A DNA stretch of 64,000 bases from Fistularia commersonii (Eukaryota; Chordata; Actinopteri; Syngnathiformes; Fistulariidae). The notes beneath the pieces are model-generated. The model had not been told where the DNA came from and did no database searches. It saw nothing but the letters and a program-made list of their open reading frames with translations. The stretch is from NCBI GenBank assembly GCA_037954325.1, contig JBBMNZ010000015.1, positions 14,302,501 through 14,366,500 of the forward strand, written 5' to 3'. The number at the start of each line of letters is the position of its first letter. Within the stretch, counting starts at the first letter, position 1. The translations under genes and the position numbers were made by a program. Positions 13,501-24,790 of the stretch are shown here, in pieces.

Positions 13501-16209
13501 GCTTGACTATTTCAGTCTAAGTGTTTACCTGCGGGTAATTACCAATTTCACTAATCTTTGCTCCTATTTGCTCGGCGCTTCTGAAGCGGATGACCCCGAG
13601 TGATTACGAGTTGATTTATTAGTCATATCGATCGGGTATTTTCCATGCAGAAGAGGTTTGCTGACATTGGAAATGATAATATATCCAGCTGCAGTTGGAG
13701 AAAGCGATAGCTGAAATAATAAAGCATCTCACTGACAGGTGGATTTCAAATGGGAAAAAAATACTTCGGAGATATATTTAGTTTTCATACGACGTTGTAA
13801 ATGGTGAAATAAGTCAAATAATCACATATCGACCAGTTTGACGGCGCTGTTTGGTTAACGCAAACAAAATGTCAGAAAATATTAACAAGGTTTCTGAAGT
13901 TGAGAAAAGAAATGGAACCAGACCTTTCGCCGCCATTTGGATGTCAGGTATTTCATCCCAGCGCTAAGCTGTGCCTGCCAGGTGTTTGTCGATGTGTTTA
14001 TTCTGGTACACGTTGATCATAATCATAATTATTAAAAATAGTTGTGCAATGTACCCATAGCAACTAGTTATGAGCATCACATGTGCAATTCAGTGATTAT
14101 ACAAGATGGTATTGAGTCTTAAATAGATGACCGTGTCCAGGTCAGGTACAGGTCAGTTCCATGTTTAAACGCACACAAGGATTTTGAGTAAATCCCTCCA
14201 GCAGGCTGTCTGCGTCGCCGTTCGCATGCACACATGAATCCAAATCGGTCACACCTTGTCTGCAGATATGAGCAGAAGCCCTAACAAAGGAGGTTAAATC
14301 ATTCCTTCTCTCTAATGCAATAAGTCAGAGCTGCCTGAGCCGCATCACCTGAAAAGATTAGCCCTCCGGCTCTGACAGGGACGAACCGCAGAGGATGAAC
14401 GCGCGCAGGAAAAGCAAGGAGAGATTGGAGGTGTAGCACGGCTTCGTCCGCAAATGAAAGCCGTAATCAAGGTCAAGTTCTGCAATAAACCTCTCAATCA
14501 GGATGACCACAGCAAACAGGTACCTGTGCTGCGCGGGAGAGGGAAGAGTGCCGTAGTTTAAGGGACGATCTGTCCGAGGAGTTAGCGGGTCGGATCGCGG
14601 CAGCTAATGTTTCCCGGTTGCCGGGGATCTCGCGGACGTGATGTATCCCGTCATCGATTCTGAAAATGGACGGGGCTCGTCAAGACACACTCGGTGCTTG
14701 ACTGTCTCTCTTTATTTGGATTTAAATACACTGTTGTCTTACAGTGTAGCTTGTATGCAGGCTGGATACAGTTTTACTGCGTCTGCAGAGGCAGTCAGAC
14801 TTCTGTCAGATGACATGAGTTCTGACTTGCCGGAGGAGATATAGACTTTTACACACTCGGGCTGAGTGCTTCTCTCTTCTCTGCACAAAGCACAACAGGG
14901 CTTGTACATTATCTATGGAATCCCTTTCTTATCTGAAAATGTTTTGTATCTGTGTTTTGGTGCATCTACGGTATTATTTATGAACAGGATCCGTGTTACA
15001 GACTTTTTACTAAGGCTGATTTGAACATATCTCAAAAATTTATCTGACTAATTTCGGAATTATTTGAGGGGAAGAAAACAGAGATCTACTTAATAATTAC
15101 TGGTAACTCGGATTTTAAGCCTGTTACCAAGCAACCGCTGCACTCAGTCTGTTAGACAGGCTGAGTTAGAAGTGTTGATCACAACTAGTGAAGTCCCAAG
15201 ATGTTCTTTTGGGAAATTTACAACAATACTTACTGGTCAAATTACAGGGGTCAGCGAAGACGAGACAGTGTCCAGTGTTTCAGACTCTTTTTATCCAGAA
15301 GACCACCGAAAGGAGCTTCTGTCAGATTGTTCTCGCTGCCGAACCCGTAGCCACATCTCAACCCCGCTGAGGTTTGGCGGTTGCGGTAAAAGAAAATTTA
15401 CCGAACCATTGAAATGAATGCTCCAGCGTTTTTCATAGTTGCGTGTTTTAATATGTCGTCACAACGCTGCACATCTGCCATGCGTGTTGAGAGGTGGTGA
15501 CTCCTCTACCAAAAAGACTACAACTCATTTTTCTAGTTGAAGACCTTCATGAAGTGTTGTTTAGGATGTGGGGAACCAATCATAATCCCAGTTAATTATC
15601 AGGATGTAATACAACAGGAAAGTAGCTTAATAATCAAAATCAAACATTTGTAACTGTGACCTTTAGATACATGATGAATACTCTTTTCGCCCAGGTTTTG
15701 GTTTTAAATGTAAATTTCCTCATCAATTTATTTCCAAACCCAAATATATCAAATGGTTTTTCTGAATGAATCATCTTAATGTCCCCTTCGCGTTACTGCA
15801 TGGCAGGAATCAGGTCTTGTACCCAAAAAGACGTCCCGCCGTGGGTGAGGTTTCATTAATTACAAGCGTGTCAGTCAGCGGAGGATCTCGGAGTGAACAG
15901 ATCAGCTCATTCCTCCTACATACGTCTTTGTGACAAGATCAAACAGCGACAATTCCCTTGACAAAACTAGAGCTTTTACCGCTCGAGTCAAACTGTTCAT
16001 CTGTTCTGGCTGGGGGATCTCCTCATCAGGTTCCCTGTCAGCTCGGGAGACAAGCGGCAAAGTGCGGCTCTCCTTCTGGCCAGCGGGTGAACCGTCCGGC
16101 TTTTGCCAGCACTGCAAACCTTGAATTGTGCAAAGCTGTGCTTTTTTTGGGGGGGTCTGATCGCTGTCCAGTGGGACTTCATTTCAGCAAAGATGGCCCA
16201 TGTCTCAAA
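10536..16209. other. Intron after the L27 exon, mostly unrecognised
   Basis: A poly-A run lies at 11380-11402 and poly-T at 12780-12790. Two short ATG frames run in frame to a GT (12600-12635 before gtgagt, 14454-14519 before gtacct). They could be unproven first exons but are more likely chance. The stretch 11760-12290 has long open frames on the minus strand that match nothing I know. Confidence 0.5.
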
Positions 16210-16430
16210 ATTATGTTAGTTTGTTTGTTTGTTTAGAAGTTTATTAGGACAGTGTACAATTACATTAAGCACAGAGGCAGAGATGTTTGTACCAGATTGT
16301 AGCTCATAGCTAATTTCCATCTGTAGTCCTGGACAATACAAATATAAAACTGTACAAAATAGACAATATATATAAAATATACAGATAGGTAATAAAACAA
16401 CCATACAATACATAAAAAGGCAATAACATG
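16210..16430 (-). mobile_element. Possible LINE 3' end, reverse orientation
   Basis: Starts gaagtttattaggacagtgtac, read on the minus strand as a tail ending in cctaataaacttc, a usual fish LINE terminus. A-rich sequence follows. No coding part was seen and the family is uncertain. Confidence 0.35.
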
Positions 16431-17414
16431 TGTATTTTGCAAGTTGAAAGTGCTATTGTTGTGATATTGTTGTGATATTATTACTTCGGTCATCTGGGGG
16501 CCATCAGATGTTACCAAGAAGGGTAACATCTGATGGCAAAATACCTGTCTGGCATTGTTAGTGTGAGCATGTTTGGTGCTCCAGAATCCAATTTTTAACG
16601 GCCCATGTAAAGGTGTGAAAGGTGTGTACTAATGTGAATGAAAAGACAAAAAGGCTCTAGGTCATCGCATTGGTTTTTGGTATCCAATGGTAGTCCCACT
16701 CTTTGTTTTGGCATCAGCTGAGCGGATCCTCAATGGAGGTGATGGGCTTGTGGTACCCGAGCGAAGCGGCTAACAAGGTGTCCAACTCCAAACTGACTTA
16801 GCTTGATACACTTTAAGGGAATTCTACAAAATAAATTGACTCATGCCTGATCTCCCTGTCTGCATGCCAAAGCGCCCCTGGGAAAGATGTTGATCCCGCC
16901 CCCCAAGTTGCTCCAAAATGGCCCGGTTAGCACATTAGCAGTCCTTCGCCGCCATCGGTGTGTGAATGGGTGGAACCGCAAAGCGTGAAAATGCTGTAGA
17001 AGTTGAGATCTCGCACTCTTTGTATCTTTGCAACCTCAGGAGGTCCGTGTCAGGAAGTCAGCCTTCCCACGGCTGCAGGCAGTTGTTGAACTAACTTCAG
17101 GTCATGACCCATGAGAGTTGAGATCAACAAATGGAACTATTAACAACCGTGTCGGTATGCAGGATCTGCTGTAATCCGCTCTAGGAATAAACAAACAGCA
17201 ATCAAAGAGAAGCCACAGAAATTAAAATCAAACCAGCTTAAACTGTGTGGATAAAAAAAAAAATGACAGAATAAATAAACAGTCCTTTGCAACAGGAAGA
17301 AGTTATTTAGTTGATTTGTAATTCAAGCCGGGTTATAATAATCCTCATTTGTGAAGTTAGGATAGTGATAGTGACTGAGACAACTGACAGGAAAGTTATC
17401 GGGACCTGTTGATA

Positions 17415-17850
17415 CAGGGATGGGCAAACTACGGCCCGCGGGCCAAATCCAGCCCGTTGGTCATTTTAATCCGGCCCGCCAAAGATTGGTACATGATTGA
17501 ATTATTGGATCAAACAGGAGAGTATTTCATTTTTGGCGCTACTTTAGAATTTTCCTGAGCTGAATGATGCAGATTGGCTTTGTGACTTAGCCTTTACTGT
17601 GGACATACTGACACATGTGAACGGGCTGGACTTGAAGCTACGAGGGAAAAATCGGTTTGTGCATGAAATGCAAGCGAACGTCAGAGCCTTCAAAGCTGGT
17701 TTTATTTTCAAAGCAAATGTCAGACATGTCTGATATGTGCTGTTAACAATGCATTTTTTTTATATGTATCGTATCTTGTGCTGAACCGGCCCGTCTGTCA
17801 AATTTTAAAAGTCAAAGCGACCCCTGGGCTAAAAAGTTCGTCCACCCCTG
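17415..17850 (+). mobile_element. hAT element, internally deleted (copy 1)
   Basis: Starts cagggatgggcaaactacgg and ends agttcgtccacccctg, imperfect inverted ends typical of hAT. The inner ends carry gcccgcgggcc and ccggcccgcc blocks. From 17556 to about 17715 an open stretch reads ELNDADWLCDLAFTVDI and then HVNGLDLKLRGKNRFVHEMQ, recognisable as hAT transposase of the GTF2IRD2/ZBED-like kind. The rest of the transposase is missing. The flanks tgttgata and gtctaata are only a weak 8-bp duplication. Related copies are at 30330 and 46175. Confidence 0.82.
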
Positions 17851-20494
17851 GTCTAATATCTGGTTCCTAAAATTAACTTCATTGACCTGATCACTATTTG
17901 CATTCATGTGAGTGCACCGTGTTGTGATGTATCAGTCGGACAAAACAGGCCAGTTCCCTGCTAGCGTGCTTTTTCTTCATACTATCGATAAGGTGTCAGC
18001 TTCCAATACGTTTTGTTGTTCTATCGTCACCGGTTTCGTAAATTGCTCAGACATTAGGTCGGTCACGGGCTTCCAGACATCATAGCGCATATGAAACGTC
18101 ATTCGTAAAAACGTGCGTTTCTTCTGTTTATGACATCGCCAATCACCTTCTTAACATCTAGGGTTCCCAATGCAGCATTGACGAATATATTTAGTGAATC
18201 ACGAATGCTAAAGCCAAGGCCTTCTAACCTCAAGCAACCAACCAAGCTACCTGGGTCAACCAGCGACCCAGGGATGGTTCAACATTGCCCACAACGATGT
18301 TGAAGAAGGGACAGGATACAGCAGTAGATCGACCGTAGCCGTGATTATCTGACCCTTCGAAGATCACCCGAAGGGCCCGACTTTGAGGGGGCCGGGACTG
18401 ATCTGCCGCAGAGTTTGACGTTAATATTTAATTTGGTGTCGACGGATGCGGTCTTACCATGTCAAACACGAAACTGGGGAAAAGCTGGTGGCTTCATGAA
18501 TTGAAGGAGAGCAAGCAGGTCTCCCTCCAGCCCCTCAACCCATTTTATTTTATTTTTATGAGGAAAAAGTATCGCGTTATGAACCGAAGGTATTAGTCAT
18601 AGAGTATTTTTAAAAGGTTTCTGGTCGGGATCTTTAAAGAGCTGTGTTTGTTTTGATCGAAAGACCATTGCGACAAAAATATCTTTTCGTCCTTCGTCAT
18701 GCAGCCGGCCTAACAAGCCCACGCAGATAAATTAATTGTTTGGGGTACAAAAAGTGACAACGAAAGCCGACCCCCTACCCGATTGTCCTGCTCTTAAAAT
18801 CTCCCGCTTTTAAGAAAAAACTGTATTGAGCAGTGACATCACCGTCACACGGCTCCTTTTCACATCTAAATAAACCCTTTTTTCGGCCATGGGCAGAAAA
18901 ACACTTCGCCCCGATGCTTCATCCGGCAGTTCTCCGAAATCGCAGCCGAAACCTGCGCTCCCTTTTCAGGATCGACCTCGAATGTAAAACTCTCATCTGT
19001 GGAAAATTATATTTCATCATCGTTTACAGCTATCCTTGCTCGGGAAGGACATTTACTCCCTTGTGTTTATGGACAGCTGCACCACAACCCTGACCATTGC
19101 CAATCCGATTTATGTCTAACCTCAATTTCAACTTTAACAATAAACTCCAGCCAGGTCCTCAAGAATTCTCTTTTTTTTTTCCCCCCATGTGGAACTTATA
19201 AGGACCCATGATCGTTTCATACCAAAAAAAAAAAAAATTAATCACATCAAAATGATGTTCCCACCAACCCCCTCCTCGTACTTCCCAAACAAGAGCGTGT
19301 GGAATTGTTCCTCAGCCCGTGACATCCGGCTGCACAGGCTGCAAATTTGCCCGATTTAGCCATAAATAAATAATGCCACCTGCCTTCCCAACCAAGGCGA
19401 GTTCAGAGAGAGCATCCGCCGCGGAGATGTGGTCGCCGGGTGGATTTTTTTTTTTTTTTTTTCCCCATCAACACATCAAAAAAGTAGCGTGAAGGGGTCA
19501 ATGGGTAGTTAATAGATGATTAATTCGTAATTGTTACAAAAAGCCTGTTTCAGTACACCGGTGTGTATATTTTGAAATAATACTTTGATGTGTGGGAAAG
19601 TGCCTGCGGCGGCTCTCCAGCGCAAACAACTTGAAAGCAAACGTCTCGAGTTCAATTTTTATCCCAACGTTTTTAAATATGATCTGTTTTTGCCGCCGAT
19701 TGACTTTTTTAAGAGTGTAGTTTTGTACACGTTTTATCTTAACATGTGATTGATATTTTAAGAGAGCGGCTTTGGGCGTTGGTGTGCCGTAATCCTGACA
19801 CTTGTGTCGTGCATTGATTCCCCTTGTGCTCCAGTGAAAGCCGGATTGTATGAAAGATAAAAATATGATGTTATATTGACCCACCTTCTGGAAATCAAGG
19901 ACAGAGCAGAGCAGAGCAGTTCTCTGTGGCGTCAGAGAAGAAATACAGCAAGTCGTCAGTTAGCGGACAAGGTTGACTGCGCACGCATCCTGGATAAAGG
20001 AAGAAAAAGCCAGTGATCAGTGAGGAACACACTAAACAATAAGTTCATCATTCCAACCCTCGGCATAAAGGATTCTGCTGTTACGACACACCGTATAACT
20101 CATCTCTTCACCGCCACTCATATGAACCAGTTGATGGCACTTCTAGTTCGTCCAAGATATCTCCAAAAGTATTGCAGGTTTCTTAGATTGAACTTTGGCT
20201 TGATTGTTGACAAATTGCATTAGTAGTGATGGAAGTGAATATACAAGTGTTTTTTGTATATCGATTGAGTTTATTATGGGCTTATTTTTTGCTGCCATGT
20301 CTTGATAATCATAAATTCTTGAATCTAGTGATGTGTAACACAAAAAGTCCAGCTTGTTGTTTTTTTTTTCTTTTTTTATTGTGAAGAAGGGTGCGGCTCA
20401 GCGGCGCTTCCGCCCTGCAGCACGAAGCTTCCCACAGGAGGGCTTTCTGTGTTTGGAGGTTATTTGGAATAAATTGGTAAAAAATTGCCCAGAT
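17851..20494. other. Intron sequence, nothing recognised
   Basis: Mixed sequence with poly-A at 19225-19237 and poly-T at 19446-19463. No exon or assigned repeat was seen. Confidence 0.55.
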
Positions 20495-20630
20495 GTGTGA
20501 ATGGTTGTTTGTGTCCATATGTGGCCCCTGCAATGGACTGGCGAGCGGTCCGGGGTGAACCCCGCCTCCAGGATCGGCTCCTGCATGCAGAATTAGCAGA
20601 AGACAACTGATGGATGGATAGATTGATTAG
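20495..20630 (+). mobile_element. Dispersed LINE/SINE 3' segment ending in (tgga)n
   Basis: Contains gcaatggactggcgagcgg, ccccgcctcca and a short atggatggatag tail. This is the degenerate form of a very common fish retroposon 3' end that reads gatggactggcgacctgtcc and ends in a TGGA repeat. Confidence 0.6.
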
Positions 20631-21070
20631 CAAAACGTACCCGGCCAAATAAATATTGGAGCAAAGAAAGCTGTGGCAGGAGGGGAAGAAAAAAAAAAAA
20701 AAGAAAAAACATTTTGCAAACTGTTTTTGTGAGTTTGCGGACGATTTCTAAAAATCGGATAAACGTCCACGGAGATCAGCGACATCTTTCTCAAGGGAAG
20801 GCAACTTCTGTTGGACAGTTCCAACACGTAGCATGATGCATTTATCACACAAATCAGAAAGTCTCATTCGTTGTTGCGACTCCTATTGGTACAGCATGTT
20901 TGTCTCAATGCATCACACGTGCACGCACGCAGGCGCGCACGGTAACTGCTCTGCAGATGAAATCTGTGTTATTAAGTTCCAGCCAGCTTCACCAGCAGCT
21001 AATAGGCAGCAAGACAGAGAGCATGGGAATCTAATTCATTCCACTGAGCTGATGCTCTCGTCCTTCACTG

Positions 21071-21073
<3 letters not shown>

Positions 21074-21125
<52 letters not shown>

Positions 21126-21131
21126 TCTCTC
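21074..21131. repeat. (CT)n microsatellite
   Basis: Almost pure CT run of about 58 bp with one gt interruption near 21112, 0.5 kb upstream of the MDCLC start exon. GAGA/CT tracts near start exons can influence promoter chromatin, but no evidence of that is visible here. Confidence 0.95.
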
Positions 21132-21656
21132 GCTCCCCCATAACGTTGGTTAGTCACTCAGCCCAGAGACAGGAGAGCCAGAGGAGGATGCACTGAAAAC
21201 AAGAGACAAGAGGATGAATATGACGGAGAAAAGCCACAGAATTATTCCGGGCTGGAGGAGGCCGGCCAGATGCGCGGGGCGTTTTTAGTGTGCGTGCCGG
21301 CTGATGACGTGCGCTCGGCGCCGAGATGGCGTTAGGAATCCTGATTGCCGTCAGTGCTGTGGAGGAGGTATCCCCATGTTCACAAGGGGCCCACATGCAG
21401 TAAAGTCCATCCACCGTGGCGTGTCTCCTGCTCCGGCGCGAGCGTGAGCGGGCAAACGTGTGCGTGTTTTCTCCTCTCCCTCCTTCTCCTCTCCAAGAAC
21501 TAGCATTCAAATCTCTGCTCCTGACTTCTACACATCTTCCCCCCCCCTCATCTTCTTGCTTTTTTTTTTTTTTTCCTCTTTCCCTCTCAAGTGGTGAAAT
21601 TTGAAGTGATGAATGGGCTCTTAGGTTGAGGGAGCTCCTTCTTTTGTCTGGCCAGC

Positions 21657-21686
21657 ATGGATTGTCTTTGCATTGTCACCACCAAG
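21657..21686 (+). CDS. dlg2: dlg2 alternative start exon of PSD-95 type (MDCLCIVTTK)
   Basis: ATG opens a ten-codon frame MDCLCIVTTK that runs directly into a strong donor, gtaaga, in phase 0. This is letter for letter the N-terminus of PSD-95 (DLG4), where Cys3 and Cys5 are palmitoylated and anchor the scaffold at the postsynaptic membrane, and where the next exon begins KYRYQDED. It lies between the L27 exon and the PSD-93-type exons on the same strand, so it most likely is an alternative first exon of dlg2. Immediately before the ATG is ctccttcttttgtctggccag, which looks like a splice acceptor, so the exon could instead be a 31-base internal exon fed by a 5' UTR exon. Two tiny upstream ATG frames (21609-21629, 21613-21624) would be 5' UTR if the exon is a first exon. 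A chance match to ten residues plus a donor is very unlikely. Confidence 0.82.
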
Positions 21687-21903
21687 GTAAGACCGCGGCG
21701 AGCGGACGACTCGGTGGAGCAGAAAGGGGTTCACTTGGACTTAGACAGACGGAGAACAAGGCACGCAGTGAAGCAGGAGGGAAGAAGCTTGGGCTACATG
21801 TTGGTTGTTACTCAGTGTTTGCATGCGTTTGTCCTCCCTCACCATCCTGCTACACCTTGTCTCCTTTTTGCAATAGGGTGTATTCACTGTGTCCGCTTCA
21901 AAG

Positions 21904-21906
<3 letters not shown>

Positions 21907-21983
<77 letters not shown>

Positions 21984-21999
21984 TGTGTGCGTGCGCGCG
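21907..21999. repeat. (GT)n microsatellite, long
   Basis: About 75 bp of pure GT followed by tgtgtgtgcgtgcgcgcga, about 220 bp after the donor of the MDCLC exon. The open frames spanning it on both strands are products of the repeat. Confidence 0.97.
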
Positions 22000-22158
22000 A
22001 GAGCACGACTCACTTCTCTTTACCAACACCAGCATGTCGGTCTGTCAGCGGCACGGAGGATGTGGCGGCAGAAGTTTGGTCGATTTGTCTGCTCGCCGCT
22101 CTGCTGCAACACGGGGCTCACGCAGCACAGCAGCACTAAAAACAGCAGAGGGATCCAG

Positions 22159-22188
22159 TGTGTCTGTGTGTGTGTGTGTGTGTGTGTG
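22159..22188. repeat. (GT)n microsatellite
   Basis: GT run of roughly 30 bp with one ct interruption. Confidence 0.9.
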
Positions 22189-22374
22189 AACTCAGACTTC
22201 TGCCACATCAGTGCTATGTATAAAAAAAAAAAAAGTTTGTCATCTTGTGAACTTGTCGTGTTTTTTTCAAATGAAAACAGCTTATTTTTTTGACCTTTTG
22301 TCAATTTGAATATTAAGCAGCGAATACAAAAAAAAATAGGAGGAATTGCAAGATTGTTTTTTTTTTTTTTAAAC

Positions 22375-22540
22375 TGCTGTAGCTGTCGGTAAAGCGCACA
22401 AACCCTCCAATCGAAAGCTCGGTGGTTCCATCCCGAGATGCTCCCGACGGTCTGGTTAGCGCCGTGGGAGTGTGACCTGTGTGAATGTAAAAGCGCTGTC
22501 AAGCACTGTGAAACTACAAGGTGTTGACGGCGCCATGAAA
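22375..22540 (+). mobile_element. tRNA-derived SINE remnant
   Basis: Begins with tagctgtcggtaaagcgcac, resembling a tRNA A box region, followed about 40 bases on by a degenerate B box (gtggttccatcccgag). The body then contains gtgaatgtaaaagcgctgtcaagcac, a motif shared by common fish SINEs. It is too decayed to be a functional tRNA gene. Confidence 0.5.
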
Positions 22541-24587
22541 GCGAGGACTGTTGAAGACGGATATTCAGTGTGTTTAGTTCTGGCTTTACGTCGCCCCGTT
22601 CGTACACATCAGTAATGGAGGGCAAATTCAAGCCGGTGATCTCGCAGTCCAGCGGCAATGCACAACCGGATTGCAGCCAATCGTTTCTCCGATCATTCAT
22701 AAAACAAAAACTTACGTAAATGTGTTGGTAAAACTCCGTCGTGGGGACTTACGCAAGAGAACGCGAAGTAGGATTGGGATACGCACAAGTTATCGATGAT
22801 TGATCGAATGATCGTTGGTCATTGTTGGTCCGACAGTTGTGCTAGTCGAAAGTGTGTATTCAAGATGAAGCACACACTCACAAATTTCTTATCTAATGAG
22901 GTACAGGGGGATTAAAAAATGGGAGAGTTCTGTGCTGGAGGCTTCTTTTTACATCTTTGTTATTTGGTGTTTGACTTTGCTGGGTTTATTGAAATTTTGA
23001 AAGCTTTTGAGGTCATAATTTTGTATCCAATTTTGTATTTTCTTTACAACTGAAAACATGAAAAAAAAAAAATAGGGACAAAGTAGGATGTTCATGTTTT
23101 CATTTAGCCAAAGCTTTGCGTTGGTATCTTGGAAAAAGTCACGCCGAAGCAACATGAAAAAGCCCGTTCCGCTTTTTTGAAAGTTCACATTGTCAAACAG
23201 CCTGGCTGTGCACTTGGCAGCAAACACCAGCCTTTTCTGGTCCGACGCGAGCGGAGGCAACAAATGTCGAGCGAGGCTCAGTCGAGAATTGAAAATTCTG
23301 ACTCTCGTTTGAATGGAAGAAACTTGTTTGACACATTTTGACTTTTTCCCTCGTTCCTTGCCCAAACAAACTTTAGACCGGCGAATGACCCCGATAGATA
23401 TTACACGCAATAAAATTCAACATAAGGAGAAGCTTATAATCCTGATACACGTTCCTCTAAACCCCGTGGAGCTTCCTACATGTGATTGGAAGCCCTCGGA
23501 GGAGCGGGAGATGCTAAAAATGGAGCATCAATCCATCGTCTCCTCGCATGTTCCGGAGCACATGTGTTGAACGGAGGGGGAAGAACCTGGCGTTCAATTA
23601 GGATGTTTCTTCCCGTGGATGTCCTGGTGAAATATTCACGCTCGCTTTTGCACGAAAGCCATTAGCAAGTCGGCCTGGGTGAGCCGGCCCTTCACTCAGA
23701 GTGCTTTATACGGAGCGCACCACCCGTCCACGGGGGTGATAGCGATGCCTGCGTCTTTGTTTATGGAAGCCGCGCTTTTCTATTTCAAAAATAGTCGCCG
23801 AGCCCCAACGTAAGCAGTAGTGACAACTCGCGTTTTATTTAGCAGTTCTTTTTTTTTTTTCTTTTTTTTTGTTCCATTCAGTGCAGCATGAATGGATGAG
23901 TGAATCTGCCCCCTGCTTATTTCATCACATGGCAGCGGTGGTTGCTGCATGTGCGTTGGCTTGTGTCCACGAAACAAAAATAACTTGTTCGTCACCGTAT
24001 AAACACTAGTGTTATAAAAATGTTTAAAGGGATCATTTAACCTAGCCTTGTGTCAGTTATTATTACATCGTTTAATAAGACATGAACATTGGAATTATCC
24101 AGATTATTATGATACCAATGGGAGCTGCGGTAATTTGGAGGGAATATTATGGATGTATTGCAAACACCAGCATTACTATTTAATTACTTGCCATAGGTTT
24201 TGGCCGAAAAATTGGCCGAAACAGACGTAACGTCAACAACCTACATTGGGAAGGTTAGAAGCTGTGATTAAATTAAAAAAATCATACAAAACCGCCGGTG
24301 TAAGGTTTCCGATTTGATTCTTTTCGTCCGGTGGCGCTCGAAATTCCCTTGCACGGCAAAATAAAGTTATTTTTACCACATTGGATTCGCAAGGCTGGAC
24401 CAGATGTTGGCAACAGAGGTCTTCCACCACTTTTTATATTTTAAAGAACACGACGACGGCCTTGAGAGATTTTAAACCGTTTCTGACGCATTTTTTTTTA
24501 GCGCATTGGTTTTCGCATTTCTCTCTGTACAGCACAGGAGATATTTAAAAAGTAGAGTAGAATATCCAATGAGATGCTGTACATGTG
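22541..24587. other. Intron sequence, nothing recognised
   Basis: Mixed sequence with poly-A at 23059-23072 and T-rich runs near 23850. No exon, RNA gene or assigned repeat was seen. Confidence 0.55.
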
Positions 24588-24790
24588 ATAAGATAAGATA
24601 AGATAAGAACAACTTTATTAATCCCGAAGGAAATTGTTGTGCCAGAGTTACAGAAAATATAACAGTAATTAAATATTAAAAAGAAAAGGCAGAATTAGAA
24701 ATAAAATAAACTATAAACTATAAAGTGTCTCAGTGAAACTATAAAGTGTCTTAGTAAACAAGTGATAAAACTTAAAACTGTGGCAGCGTA
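24588..24790 (-). mobile_element. LINE 3' end, reverse orientation
   Basis: Opens with (gataa)n and aacaactttattaatcccgaag, then gaaattgttgtgccagagtt. This is the inverse of the aatttccttcgggattaataaag LINE tail. The same block appears at 50298, also inverted. Only the 3' part is kept. Confidence 0.65.

Noticed and set aside
21626..22189. 187-codon + strand frame overlapping the MDCLC exon
   Set aside because: It is in a different frame from MDCLCIVTTK and is kept open by the GT repeat (poly Val-Cys).
22020..22700. 226-codon open frame on the minus strand
   Set aside because: It runs through the (GT)n and the SINE remnant; the composition is repeat-driven and there are no splice sites or known motifs.
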